64,000 nucleotides of DNA, taken from assembly GCF_000156335.1 (NCBI RefSeq), contig NZ_DS999214.1:53185-117184 (forward strand), written 5' to 3'. This document shows, in pieces, positions 17,603 through 26,205 of this stretch; the stretch's first letter is position 1, and the number at the start of each line of letters is the position of its first letter. A model generated the notes under the pieces. The model had not been told where the DNA came from. It was given only the letters and a program-made list of their open reading frames with translations, and ran no database searches. Made by a program: the position numbers and the translations under genes. This DNA comes from Roseobacter sp. GAI101 (GTDB lineage Bacteria; Pseudomonadota; Alphaproteobacteria; Rhodobacterales; Rhodobacteraceae).

Positions 17603-17719
17603 GTTTAATAATGAAACACAAATTTGCCAAATTCAAGAAATCTTAGCAATTTGAGTAAATTTTCTTGTCATCATCGGCAAGTTATTTCAATATATTGCTA
17701 AACGCGTTCATTATTGAAC
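17603..17719. promoter_or_regulatory. Paired palindromic operator sites, divergent spacer of the XRE-cupin gene
   Basis: GTTTAATAATGAAAC (17603-17617) near the regulator start and GTTCATTATTGAAC (17706-17719) near the transporter start are copies of one motif, the second read in reverse complement (GTTCAATAATGAAC). Both have palindromic ends (GTTT/AAAC and GTTCA/TGAAC). Placement, one next to each divergent promoter, fits autoregulation plus control of the transporter. Binding by the neighbouring protein is inference. Confidence 0.65.
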
Positions 17720-17770
17720 CAATTTCTGTTCTGCCGATTTCAAAGCTGAACTCGCGCCAAGGGGGACGAC

Positions 17771-19441
17771 GTGCAGGTGACACCGCGCTCTGAAAGTGAA
17801 ATTCAAGTCGAAGAAACGATCCTGTCGGTTCGAAATCTGACGGTCGATCTTCCTCGCGGCATGGAGCGCAAACACGCGGTCAAGGACGTCTCTTTTGATC
17901 TGCCGCGCGGCAAGATTTTGTGTGTGATCGGCGAATCCGGATCGGGCAAATCCGTTACAGCCAATACGGTCATGGGGTTGTTGCCACCGGCGATCACGGT
18001 ATCTGCCGGTCAAATCATTTTCCGGGGCGAGGATCTTTTGAAAGCCAGCAAGCAGGACTTGCGCAAGCTCAGGGGGCGGGTGGTGTCGATGATCTTTCAG
18101 GACCCCCTGTCGGCCCTGAACCCGCTGATGACCGTGGGAGATCAAGTGATCGAGGTGATGGCATCGCATGACGAAGGCACGCCGGCCTCACGCGCCGCCC
18201 GCGCGGTCGAACTGCTTGACGAAGTCGGCCTGCCAGAACCGCAAGAGATGATGCACCAATATCCGTTCCGGTTGTCCGGCGGCCAGCGCCAGCGTGTGAT
18301 GATCGCAATGGCGCTGGCGCTGGAACCGGACATTCTGATTGCGGACGAACCGACGACCGCGCTTGATGTGACGACACAGGCGCAGATCCTGGACCTGATC
18401 CGCGACATACAGGTTCGCAAAGGAATGAGTGTGATGTTCATCACCCATGACTTCGGGGTCGTCAGCGAAATTGCCGACGAAGTTATCGTCATGGAAAAGG
18501 GTCTGATCGTTGAGCAAGCCAGTGCGGAGCAGGTCTTCAGCGCGCCCAAGCATCCTTACACGAAACGTCTGATCGCTGCGGTTCCCGGCCTCAAGGAAGA
18601 TGACAGCGATGCCCACAAATCCCTGCCCGCGGCAGAGTTGGACGATATCGTCCTGTCGGTAGAGGGCCTGAACAAGACATATCGCAGCGGCGGTGGCTGG
18701 TTTAGCAAGGAACGTACCGTGGCAGCGGTGCAGAACGCGAGTTTTGTGCTGCGGCGGGGGAAAACCTTGGGCGTTGTTGGCGAAAGCGGGTCGGGCAAAA
18801 CCTCGCTGGGGCGGCTTGTGATCAAGTTGATGGAAAGCGACAGCGGCAAGATGCTGTATCGCGGGACAGACATCGCCCCGCTGAAAGAAAGCGAATTTCG
18901 CCCCCTGCGCCCCAAAATCCAGATGATCTTTCAAGATCCGTTTGCGTCTTTGAACCCGCGGTCGACCATCGGCCACATCCTGACCGTCGGCCCCATTGCG
19001 CAAGGTATGAAACGCGAGGTTGCGCGCAGCAAAGCCCTGAGCATCCTTGAGCAGGTCGGGTTGGACGGCGGCACTTTCGGGCGGTATCCCCACGAATTTT
19101 CCGGCGGGCAGCGCCAGCGTATCGGAATTGCCCGCGCCTTGATGTTCGACCCTGATGTTCTGGTCGCGGATGAAGCGGTTTCGGCGCTTGATGTCTCAAT
19201 TCAAGCGCAAATTCTGGAACTGCTTCAAGACATACAAGAGCAGACCCATGTGGCCCTGTTTTTCATCACCCATGATCTGCGTGTCGCCAGCCAAGTCTGT
19301 GATGAAATCCTGGTAATGCACAAAGGCAGGATCGTGGAGGCAGGCCCACCGTCACAAATTTTTCACGCCCCTCAAAATGCCTATACCCGCCAGCTTGTGT
19401 CGGCCATTCCCGGCGCAGAGCGTACCCCTCAAGCAACATGA
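17771..19441 (+). CDS. Peptide ABC transporter ATP-binding protein, fused tandem (DppD-DppF type)
   Basis: Single chain of 556 residues carrying both ATPase domains of an oligopeptide/glutathione-type importer. Domain 1 (about 15-270): Walker [12 protein letters not shown], signature [15 protein letters not shown], Walker B ILIADEPTTALDV. Domain 2 (about 295-550): Walker A GESGSGKTSLG, signature [15 protein letters not shown], Walker B VLVADEAVSALDV. The start is GTG at 17771, supported by an AAGGGGG ribosome site a few bases upstream; no ATG fits better. First gene of an operon with binding protein and two permeases, divergent from the XRE-cupin regulator. Confidence 0.93.
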   Translation: MQVTPRSESEIQVEETILSVRNLTVDLPRGMERKHAVKDVSFDLPRGKILCVIGESGSGKSVTANTVMGLLPPAITVSAGQIIFRGEDLLKASKQDLRKLRGRVVSMIFQDPLSALNPLMTVGDQVIEVMASHDEGTPASRAARAVELLDEVGLPEPQEMMHQYPFRLSGGQRQRVMIAMALALEPDILIADEPTTALDVTTQAQILDLIRDIQVRKGMSVMFITHDFGVVSEIADEVIVMEKGLIVEQASAEQVFSAPKHPYTKRLIAAVPGLKEDDSDAHKSLPAAELDDIVLSVEGLNKTYRSGGGWFSKERTVAAVQNASFVLRRGKTLGVVGESGSGKTSLGRLVIKLMESDSGKMLYRGTDIAPLKESEFRPLRPKIQMIFQDPFASLNPRSTIGHILTVGPIAQGMKREVARSKALSILEQVGLDGGTFGRYPHEFSGGQRQRIGIARALMFDPDVLVADEAVSALDVSIQAQILELLQDIQEQTHVALFFITHDLRVASQVCDEILVMHKGRIVEAGPPSQIFHAPQNAYTRQLVSAIPGAERTPQAT

Positions 19442-19468
19442 ATTGAAACAAAACTGGAGAAAATCAGC

Positions 19469-21121
19469 ATGAATTTCACGAAACCCAGCCGACGCGATAC
19501 GTTGAGAATGATGGGCCTTGCCGGGGCCGCAGGTGTTCTGGCACCCAATCTGTTGGTCAGCCCCGCGCTTGCCAATCCCCCCAGCACACCGACAGGGCAG
19601 ATCGTGGTTGGGGTCAGCCAGGAACCGACCGTGTTCAACCCGCTGATGCCACGCATCGAAGTGGACGATGGCGTTCAGTTGTCCCTGTTTGACGCTCTGG
19701 TCCGCATCAGCCCTGACGGTGAATTCGTTCCTGCACTGGCGTCCGAAGTGCCCACAATCGACAATGGGGGCCTGTCCGAAGATGGCCTGACCTGGACGTT
19801 CAAGCTGCGCGATGACGTAAAGTGGCATGATGGCGAACCCTTCACCGCCGAAGATGTCAAATTCACGCTCGAACTGATCGTCGACCCAAACTTTCAAAGC
19901 TGGCGGACTACAGGACATTCTCTGATCCGCGACATCGAAGTCGTTTCCCCGACCGAAATCAAGTGGCGCATGGAGGAACCTTTCGCCCCCTATATGTCCA
20001 TCTTGGTCGAAACCATGATGGTACCCAAGCATATTCTGGGACCATTGGAAGACCGCAACACGGCACCTTTCAATCAGGCACCTGTAGGGACCGGCGCGTT
20101 CAAGTGGGGCAGCCGTAAAGCTGGTGACAACCTCGAACTGGTTGCAAACGAAGAATACTTTGGCGAAGGCCCGTATATTGAACGGCTGATCTACAAATAC
20201 ATTCCTGACCTGACCGTTCTATACACCCAGTTCAAAAGCGGTGACATCGACATCATCAGCAACCAGTATATCTCGCCCGACAACTATGCCGAAGCGAAGG
20301 CCCTGACCGGCAAGGTTGTTGAAGTTGTGCCGTCGTCCACAGTTGAATCAGTATTTCTGAACATGGAAAAACCGCAGTTCCAGGATCCGGCGGTGCGCGA
20401 AGCCATTTATTCCGCAATCGATAAACAAACCATTATCGACGCGCTTTACTATGGCCTTCCCACCCCTGCGGAAAGCTATCTTCCGCAGCAGTCCTTCTAT
20501 TACAATCCTGACCTGCCCAAGCACGCGTTCGACATCGAAAAGGCCAACACCCTTCTTGATGATGCAGGTTGGGTGCCGGGCGATGACGGTGTCCGCGCAA
20601 AGGATGGCGTGCGGTTGTCCTTCAGCAACTCCACCACGTCGGGAAACCACCTGCGCGAACAAACCCAGCAATTCATGCAGCAGACGCTCGGCCAGATCGG
20701 GATCGAGATGACGATCGAAAACCTGCCGCCCGCTGTCATGTGGGGTGAATACTGGTCCATGTCCAAGTTCGATTCCGTGATTGTCGGCATCGTATTCACG
20801 ACAGGCGCGGATGCCGATGTCACGGTACGCTTCTCTTCGGACGCCATTCCGGCGCAAGGGGGACGCGGATCCAACACAGGGCAGTACAAAAACACCCAAG
20901 TGGACAAGCTTTTGCAAGAGGCGGGCCAAATCTTCGACCAGCAAAAGCGCAAGGACATCTATCGGGAGGTCCAAGAGATTGTCCGGGGCGACCTTCCGCT
21001 GTTGCCCTTGTTCCAATACGCGACCGTCCGCGGTCACAAGGAAGGTATCAAGGGCATTGAACCCAACATCAATACCCGCATCGATACCTGGAATGCCTCG
21101 CAGTATTACTGGGACAAATGA
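19469..21121 (+). CDS. Peptide ABC transporter substrate-binding protein (SBP_bac_5), Tat signal
   Basis: Periplasmic binding protein, 550 residues. The N-terminus SRRDTLRMMGLAGAAGVLAP has the twin-arginine motif, suggesting export in folded form by Tat, with cleavage near ALA-NPP. Family motifs: VGVSQEPTVFNPL, DGLTWTFKLRDDVKWHDGEPF, EDVKFTLELI, APVGTGAFKW and FNNS-type ligand loop (RLSFSNSTTSGNHLREQ). Ligand unknown; family members bind peptides, opines, glutathione or nickel complexes. A GGAG ribosome site precedes ATG 19469. A strong hairpin follows the stop directly. Confidence 0.93.
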   Translation: MNFTKPSRRDTLRMMGLAGAAGVLAPNLLVSPALANPPSTPTGQIVVGVSQEPTVFNPLMPRIEVDDGVQLSLFDALVRISPDGEFVPALASEVPTIDNGGLSEDGLTWTFKLRDDVKWHDGEPFTAEDVKFTLELIVDPNFQSWRTTGHSLIRDIEVVSPTEIKWRMEEPFAPYMSILVETMMVPKHILGPLEDRNTAPFNQAPVGTGAFKWGSRKAGDNLELVANEEYFGEGPYIERLIYKYIPDLTVLYTQFKSGDIDIISNQYISPDNYAEAKALTGKVVEVVPSSTVESVFLNMEKPQFQDPAVREAIYSAIDKQTIIDALYYGLPTPAESYLPQQSFYYNPDLPKHAFDIEKANTLLDDAGWVPGDDGVRAKDGVRLSFSNSTTSGNHLREQTQQFMQQTLGQIGIEMTIENLPPAVMWGEYWSMSKFDSVIVGIVFTTGADADVTVRFSSDAIPAQGGRGSNTGQYKNTQVDKLLQEAGQIFDQQKRKDIYREVQEIVRGDLPLLPLFQYATVRGHKEGIKGIEPNINTRIDTWNASQYYWDK

Positions 21122-21127
21122 TCGACA

Positions 21128-21155
21128 TGCCGGGCGCAGAACACCGCGCCCGGCA
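21128..21155 (+). other. 10-bp GC-rich hairpin after the binding-protein gene
   Basis: TGCCGGGCGC (21128-21137) pairs perfectly with GCGCCCGGCA (21146-21155), loop of eight bases, beginning six bases after the stop of the binding-protein gene and about 40 bases before the permease start. No T-run follows, so a 3' mRNA stabiliser or processing stop is more likely than full termination. Confidence 0.7.
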
Positions 21156-21196
21156 GACCTTGCTACGGACCGCAGACGCGATTGACGGGAATAAAG

Positions 21197-22147
21197 ATGG
21201 CCGGATTCTTACTTAGACGCCTCGGGCAAAGCATCGCCTTGCTGATCATCGTATCGATGATCGGTTTTGGCATATTGCATCTGACACCCGGTGGGCCTTT
21301 GTCGCAATATGCGTTGACGCCCGGGATGACCCAGGAAACCATGGACAGGATTGCCGAACAGATGGGGCTGAACCGGCCTTTGCCGATACAGTATCTTGAC
21401 TGGGCCTGGCGCTTGCTTCAGGGCGACTGGGGCGTTTCCTACAGGGATCAGCAACCGGTTCTGTCTGTCATCGGCAGGCATATGTTCGCGACCTTCCTGC
21501 TGATGGCCAGTTCGACCGTGATCGCGATCGCCGTCGGGACATGGATCGGCATCAAGGGGGCGACCCATCGATATTCGCTTTTTGATTATACTGCCACGGT
21601 CGGCGCAATGGTGGCGCTTTCGATCCCAACGTTTTGGTTCGGCCTTGTCGGGATCTATATCTTTTCGCTCGAACTTGGCTGGCTGCCCGCCGGGAACATG
21701 TACACGATCGGCGACGGATCCGTGCTTGATTACCTGCATCACCTGATCTTGCCCAGCCTGGTTCTGGCCTTGGTCAACATAGCGATCTGGAGCCGCTACA
21801 TGCGGACCGCGACGCTGGATGTCATCAACCAGGATTTTGTCAAAACTGCCCGCGCCAAGGGTGTAAGCGAGCGTCGCATCCTGATGAAGCATGTTGTGGG
21901 CAACGCCCTTTTGCCAATGATCACACTGGCTGGCATGCAACTGCCAAATCTGTTGAGCGGCGCGCTGATCACCGAAACAGTTTTCACCTGGCCCGGCATG
22001 GGGCGCCTGTTCCTGGATAGCCTTGGCTACAACGACTACCCCGTGGTGATGGGTCTATTGATGTTCTCGGCCATTCTGGTGCTGCTGGGGAACCTGATTG
22101 CGGACCTTGTCGCCGCCGCAATTGACCCCCGCATCCGCCTCGCCTAA
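21197..22147 (+). CDS. Peptide ABC transporter permease (DppB/OppB type)
   Basis: Inner-membrane permease, 316 residues. Starts MAGFLLRRLGQSIALLIIVS with the first membrane helix, then the periplasmic loop QMGLNRPLPIQYLDWAWRLLQGDWGVSYRDQQPV typical of DppB, and the EAA loop FVKTARAKGVSERRILMKHVVGNALLP. Ends ...DPRIRLA as usual. I chose ATG 21197 over the TTG at 21182; GACGGGA lies about nine bases upstream of the ATG. Acts with the following permease, the tandem ATPase and the Tat-exported binding protein. Confidence 0.93.
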   Translation: MAGFLLRRLGQSIALLIIVSMIGFGILHLTPGGPLSQYALTPGMTQETMDRIAEQMGLNRPLPIQYLDWAWRLLQGDWGVSYRDQQPVLSVIGRHMFATFLLMASSTVIAIAVGTWIGIKGATHRYSLFDYTATVGAMVALSIPTFWFGLVGIYIFSLELGWLPAGNMYTIGDGSVLDYLHHLILPSLVLALVNIAIWSRYMRTATLDVINQDFVKTARAKGVSERRILMKHVVGNALLPMITLAGMQLPNLLSGALITETVFTWPGMGRLFLDSLGYNDYPVVMGLLMFSAILVLLGNLIADLVAAAIDPRIRLA

Positions 22148-22175
22148 GCCATGATACGCTGAAGGAAATGACCAT

Positions 22176-23054
22176 ATGACAGCTGCCTTGATCCAACAGA
22201 ATTCCCACCACTGGTGGAACAGCCGCGGCATGAAGCGGTTTGCGCGCCACCGGCTGGCAATGATGGGCGTGTTCATGCTGCTTTTGCTGACGTCGGCCTG
22301 TATTTTCGGGCCCTATCTTTTGCGCTACGATAGCCTCTACATCGACCTACCCGCCCGGTTCTCGGCACCGTTCACGGGAGACCATTACCTTGGAACCGAT
22401 CCGCTGGGACGCGACATTGCAGCCCGGTTGCTTATGGCCGGACGGATCTCGCTGTTGGTCGGTTTCTTTGCCATGGTGCTGTCGACAGCAATCGGAACGG
22501 TGATCGGGGTCGTCGCGGGGTATTACGGGGGTACCGTCAATTCACTTTTGATGCGTTTCGTCGATGCATTTCTCGCGTTTCCGTCCATCTTTCTGCTGCT
22601 GGCACTGGCGGCCTTCATCAATCCCAGCCCCGTGATGATCACGATCATCATCGCCGTCACCAGCTGGATGGAGATTGCACGCATCGTTGAAGCAGAAGTG
22701 AAGTCGCTGCGTGAACGCGATTTCGTTCTGGCGGGTCGCATGTTGGGCCTGAGCAACGTGCATATCATGTTCCGCGAACTGCTGCCCAACCTGATCGGCC
22801 CGATCATCGTCGCCGCGACCCTTACCGTCGCACGCGCCATCCTGCTCGAAGCTTACATCAGCTTCCTCGGATACGGCATCCAGCCGCCCTTGCCCAGTTG
22901 GGGCAATATGCTGAACGGTGCCCAGCAGTATCTGGCCACGGCCCCCTGGCTTGCCATCGTGCCGGGCATTGCCATCACCATGGCGGTAACCAGTTTCAAT
23001 TTCATTGGTGACGGGTTGCGCGACGCCCTGGATGCACGCACGGACCCTGCTTGA
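22176..23054 (+). CDS. Peptide ABC transporter permease (DppC/OppC type)
   Basis: Inner-membrane permease, 292 residues. Features of the DppC group: an N-terminal cytoplasmic stretch, first helix LAMMGVFMLLLLTSACIFG, the loop HYLGTDPLGRDIAARLLMAG and EAA region FVLAGRMLGLSNVHIMFRELLPNL, ending with LRDALDARTDP. GAAGGAAATG-type ribosome site upstream of ATG 22176. The gene lies 28 bases after the DppB-type permease and 28 bases before the dehydrogenase gene, so all five genes from 17771 to 24012 look like one transcription unit. Confidence 0.93.
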   Translation: MTAALIQQNSHHWWNSRGMKRFARHRLAMMGVFMLLLLTSACIFGPYLLRYDSLYIDLPARFSAPFTGDHYLGTDPLGRDIAARLLMAGRISLLVGFFAMVLSTAIGTVIGVVAGYYGGTVNSLLMRFVDAFLAFPSIFLLLALAAFINPSPVMITIIIAVTSWMEIARIVEAEVKSLRERDFVLAGRMLGLSNVHIMFRELLPNLIGPIIVAATLTVARAILLEAYISFLGYGIQPPLPSWGNMLNGAQQYLATAPWLAIVPGIAITMAVTSFNFIGDGLRDALDARTDPA

Positions 23055-23082
23055 TGCCGCGCCAATCCCCAAGGGAGACTGC

Positions 23083-24012
23083 ATGACTTTTCTTGCCAAC
23101 ATGGATCGCTCGCGTGCTGTCGCCGTCCGTGATCGTTTTGCTGAACTGCTTCCCGATCTTGATGTGGTCATCATGGGCGAAGAATTCGATCAGGCCGCCG
23201 TGCGCTATATGCTGACCTGGAATGTGCCGGAAGATATCAATGAAGGGTGGCCAGCGCTCGAGGTTATCTTCTCGCTTGGGGCGGGCGCGGACCAGTTTGA
23301 TATGGCAAGCTTGCCGGAAGCCGTCCCGGTGGTGCGCCTTGTCGCCGAGGATCACGCTGCGATGATGCAAGAGTACGTTACCATGGCGGTTCTGGCGCTG
23401 CACCGGGATCTTCCCGGCTACATCGACCAGCAAAAGCGACAGGTCTGGAAACGCGTATCTGTCCCACCGCCCGCAGCCAAAAGGCGCGTGGGCGTTATGG
23501 GGCTGGGACATCTGGGGCGCAAGTCGCTCGATGCTCTTGCTCCGTTCGGCTTTTCCCTTTCAGGATGGGCACGTAGCCCCCACGAGATAGAGGGCGTCAG
23601 CACATTTCATGGCAGCGAAGGCCTTGGCCCCTTTCTTGCCCAGACCGATATTCTGGTTTGTCTCTTACCCCTGACCAACGCGACAAGGAATATCCTGAAC
23701 AAGGAACTGTTCGACCAGTTGCCCGCCTCCGCTGCTCTTGTCCACGCTGGAAGAGGACAACAGCTGGACCATGACGCGTTGATCGCAGCACTTGAAACCG
23801 GACAGCTGCGGGGTGCCGTTATTGATGTGACCGACCCGGAGCCGCTTGGCAGCGAAAACCCGTTTTGGAGCGACCCTCGGATTATTCTAACGCCGCACAT
23901 TGCCTGCATCACGCGGATAGAGGAATGCATTCCCGCCTTGTGCCAGAATATCCAAAGGCACCGCCGAGGTGAGCCCCTGAGTGATGTGGTTGATAAACTG
24001 CTTGGGTATTAG
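23083..24012 (+). CDS. ghrA: D-2-hydroxyacid dehydrogenase, glyoxylate/hydroxypyruvate reductase A type
   Basis: NAD(P)H-dependent 2-hydroxyacid dehydrogenase, 309 residues, of the GhrA branch. Rossmann motif VGVMGLGHLGRK, catalytic Arg in HAGRGQQLDHDAL, Glu in VTDPEPL and His in LTPHIACIT are all visible. Reduces glyoxylate, hydroxypyruvate or a related 2-keto acid in the cytoplasm. AAGGGAG precedes ATG 23083 by six bases; the longer frame from 23005 would start inside the permease gene. Located at the end of the transporter operon, it suggests that catabolism of the imported compound yields a 2-keto acid. Confidence 0.88.
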   Translation: MTFLANMDRSRAVAVRDRFAELLPDLDVVIMGEEFDQAAVRYMLTWNVPEDINEGWPALEVIFSLGAGADQFDMASLPEAVPVVRLVAEDHAAMMQEYVTMAVLALHRDLPGYIDQQKRQVWKRVSVPPPAAKRRVGVMGLGHLGRKSLDALAPFGFSLSGWARSPHEIEGVSTFHGSEGLGPFLAQTDILVCLLPLTNATRNILNKELFDQLPASAALVHAGRGQQLDHDALIAALETGQLRGAVIDVTDPEPLGSENPFWSDPRIILTPHIACITRIEECIPALCQNIQRHRRGEPLSDVVDKLLGY

Positions 24013-24123
24013 GATCCGCACTAGAACAACAGAAAAGTCATAAAAACCAGTTCGCCGCTGTTGCGCGCAAGATCACCGCCCAAGCGAAAGCCGGGCGGGA
24101 CCGACGCAGGGCAAAACCTCGTT

Positions 24124-25233
24124 TCACAGACCAGCATAATTGCGACGTTTTTTCGTCGTTCTGTGTTTCAGAAAGAACTGAACCATCGCCCGCGAGGCGT
24201 CCGGGCCTTTCGGGTCGGTATAGCTTCCGTCGGCGTGGCCACCAGACCAGGCGTGGCCGGCCCCGTGGACAGTCCACTGCTCTACATAGGGGCGTCCTTT
24301 CCCGACCTGATGCACCGTCCGCATGTATTCTCGGCCACGAAGAGTGCGCCCGCACTTCTCAGACCTGTCCAGACGGTCAAAAGGCTCCAGCGCGCGAATG
24401 GCGATAAAGCGGCCGTTGCGCGGGTTGACCACCCTATCTGAACTGCCGTGGAATATAATCGTCGGGACCTTCACGGTATGACGCTGGCCGGGAACACCGC
24501 TTTGCATCGCTTTGGGCACTGACGCTGCATCATGGGCAGCGCCAACTGCAAGGCCGGAATGGGCACCTGCTGCCGCAAATATATCCGGATATTCAGTTGC
24601 CAAAATCAACCCTGCCGCCGCCCCCGCAGACAAACCCGCAACATAAACTTTAGCGGGGTCGATGCCTTGGCTGCCGATGATATGCCGTGTCATACCGGCA
24701 AGGAGGGCCGGCTCTCCAGCGCCCCGCGTCTGATCACCCCGTCTATACCAATTCCAACAGCGATAGTTATGCGCTTCGCGCGCCTGTCCCGGATAAAGAA
24801 CCAGGAACCCGAATTCTTCTGCCAGCGCATTCATGCCTGTCCCACGGGCAAAATCTACTGGCGATTGCCCGCACCCATGGAGCATCACGATAAGAGGTCG
24901 CAAATCCGGTCCCGCCTGAACGCCAGCCGGCACATAAAGCTTATAGGATCGGGTGCCAAATTCGCTCTTGAATGTTTCGTTCCTGAATGTCGCGCCGCGT
25001 GGAACACTTAGCTTTGACTGCGCGGTCGTCGGAATTCTCGACTTGGAGGCGGTCTTACCCACGCTGCTTTTTCCCGAGACCTTGCGCGCGGCACCCTTGG
25101 CTTCCGGCGTTTTCCTCGCCCTAGCCTTGGCCGGTTCAAGCATCGCCCCCCACGCATCGGTCATTGCCGACACAGTGGCCCGCCGGATTTTTTTCGTTGC
25201 CTTCGATCGGGCGCGCTTGAACGGATCAAACAT
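24124..25233 (-). CDS. PHB depolymerase-family esterase (LpqC/Esterase_phb)
   Basis: Alpha/beta-hydrolase of 369 residues. The catalytic triad is visible: Ser202 in GLSAGAAAG, Asp266 in HGSSDRVVN, His327 in GAGHAWSGG, and the oxyanion region IVMLHGCGQSP. Residues 1-80 are Lys/Arg/Ala/Ser-rich and low in complexity, with no signal peptide seen; the family is otherwise often secreted. Such an N-terminus could aid attachment to PHB granules or nucleic acid, which is inference. GGAGGAAAG ribosome site directly upstream of ATG 25233. Convergent with ghrA. Confidence 0.88.
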   Translation of the reverse strand: MFDPFKRARSKATKKIRRATVSAMTDAWGAMLEPAKARARKTPEAKGAARKVSGKSSVGKTASKSRIPTTAQSKLSVPRGATFRNETFKSEFGTRSYKLYVPAGVQAGPDLRPLIVMLHGCGQSPVDFARGTGMNALAEEFGFLVLYPGQAREAHNYRCWNWYRRGDQTRGAGEPALLAGMTRHIIGSQGIDPAKVYVAGLSAGAAAGLILATEYPDIFAAAGAHSGLAVGAAHDAASVPKAMQSGVPGQRHTVKVPTIIFHGSSDRVVNPRNGRFIAIRALEPFDRLDRSEKCGRTLRGREYMRTVHQVGKGRPYVEQWTVHGAGHAWSGGHADGSYTDPKGPDASRAMVQFFLKHRTTKKRRNYAGL

Positions 25234-25447
25234 CTTTCCTCCAACTCGTTGGGGACTTCGGTGTGCAGAAAATATATCGAATTAGGGAAAGTGCCTGACG
25301 CAAGCTTGGTCTGACAGACGCCCCAAGAGTATAGCAGAACCTATGAACCTTGGGTGTTTGCTTCAACCCTTGGCACCCGTTTGCATTACAGCCATGCACA
25401 AAACGCCGTCGAGGCTGCGGAGCAGCAGCGGTTTCGCTAATGAAAAC

Positions 25448-25472
25448 GGAACTCTGTCGGCTTTCGCAAGTT
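25448..25472 (+). promoter_or_regulatory. Possible EcfG-type general stress promoter before csbD
   Basis: GGAAC (25448-25452), a 16-base spacer and AGTT (25469-25472) resemble the alphaproteobacterial EcfG (general stress sigma factor) consensus GGAAC-N16-CGTT, with one mismatch, 38 bases before the csbD start. The genes downstream (CsbD, YciF types) are known members of such regulons. Sequence match only. Confidence 0.55.
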
Positions 25473-25509
25473 GATCCCCCACACCAGTCAATCAGTATTG
25501 GAGATCAAA

Positions 25510-25683
25510 ATGGCGAACGAAGACCAAGTAAGAGGCAAAGCAAGAGACATCGGCGGAAAAGTCAAAGAGGAAGTCGGCGACGCAGTCGGTAACGACAAGA
25601 TGAAGCGCGACGGTCAAGCTGATCAGGTCGAAGGCAAGGCCCAGAAAAAAGTCGGCGACGCAAAGGATCAGGTGTCGGAATAG
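25510..25683 (+). CDS. CsbD-family stress-response protein
   Basis: Small, highly charged protein of 57 residues, the standard CsbD length. The family pattern is clear: GKARDIGGKVKEEVGDAVGN in the N-terminal half, repeated in weaker form as GQADQVEGKAQKKVGDAKDQ. CsbD proteins are induced by general stress in many bacteria; molecular function is not established. ATG 25510 is the start used because the longer frame from 25471 has no ribosome site and would add a non-family tail. Likely driven by the EcfG-like promoter just upstream. Confidence 0.92.
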   Translation: MANEDQVRGKARDIGGKVKEEVGDAVGNDKMKRDGQADQVEGKAQKKVGDAKDQVSE

Positions 25684-25757
25684 GACCATTCGCTGTGTCG
25701 GTTGATCCCGGCAAAGATGTTCATTTCCACAGAAGATTAGCTATTAGGGAGCACTTT

Positions 25758-25898
25758 ATGACTAAGCCTGACCAAGACGAGCAAAAAACGCAGCCACCGA
25801 AGAAACCCGATGAAAAGTTACACCGGCCGGCAGAAACGCTGGGTGAAGCGCCCGCGGGCGGTCCCAACGCCACAGAACGTTCCCGGTTGGCGGATTGA
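25758..25898 (+). CDS. Small hydrophilic protein, unknown
   Basis: Predicted 46-residue polar protein rich in Lys, Glu, Gln and Pro (MTKPDQDEQKTQPPKKPDEK at the start), surely disordered. A TAGGGAG ribosome site lies eight bases before ATG 25758, which is the main argument that it is translated. It sits between csbD and another small Pro-rich frame, in what looks like a stress cluster. Family not recognised; no function is proposed. Confidence 0.55.
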   Translation: MTKPDQDEQKTQPPKKPDEKLHRPAETLGEAPAGGPNATERSRLAD

Positions 25899-25900
25899 TC

Positions 25901-26068
25901 ATGGCGGAAAGCCCTAATCCCGCACCTACCGAAGTTCCGGCGCGCGAACCTAGAGAGGCTCCGGCCCCTACCCCGGATGAAACCCCCGCGACCACACCGG
26001 TCGAAAATCCGGTTCGTGAACCGAATGAAACACCACCGGGGGGACCAACGGAAATCCCCTCGACCTGA
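25901..26068 (+). CDS. Small Pro/Glu/Thr-rich repetitive protein, unknown
   Basis: Frame of 55 residues starting two bases after the previous stop, too short for usual gene callers. It is built of repeated P-E/T-P units (TEVPAREPREAPAPTPDETP, then TPVENPVREPNETPPGGP), i.e. an acidic, disordered, PEST-like peptide. No clear ribosome site, but translational coupling to the preceding gene is possible. Codon choice follows the neighbours. Could be chance, though the regular period argues for selection. Confidence 0.4.
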   Translation: MAESPNPAPTEVPAREPREAPAPTPDETPATTPVENPVREPNETPPGGPTEIPST

Positions 26069-26205
26069 GAATCCGCAAGTTTCTAAACAGTTGTGGATTG
26101 CCTGACAGCAGCCTGAAGGGTCGGTCGTCCCGCAGCACGTGGCGGGAAACCGGCAAAGCGGGTCCTTTATACCAACGACATAACCAGTGAAAATGGAGTA
26201 CCAAG

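Noticed and set aside
24076..24098. CCGCCC/GGGCGG hairpin between ghrA and the esterase
   Set aside because: Only six pairs with an 11-base loop and no T-run on either side; not called a terminator.
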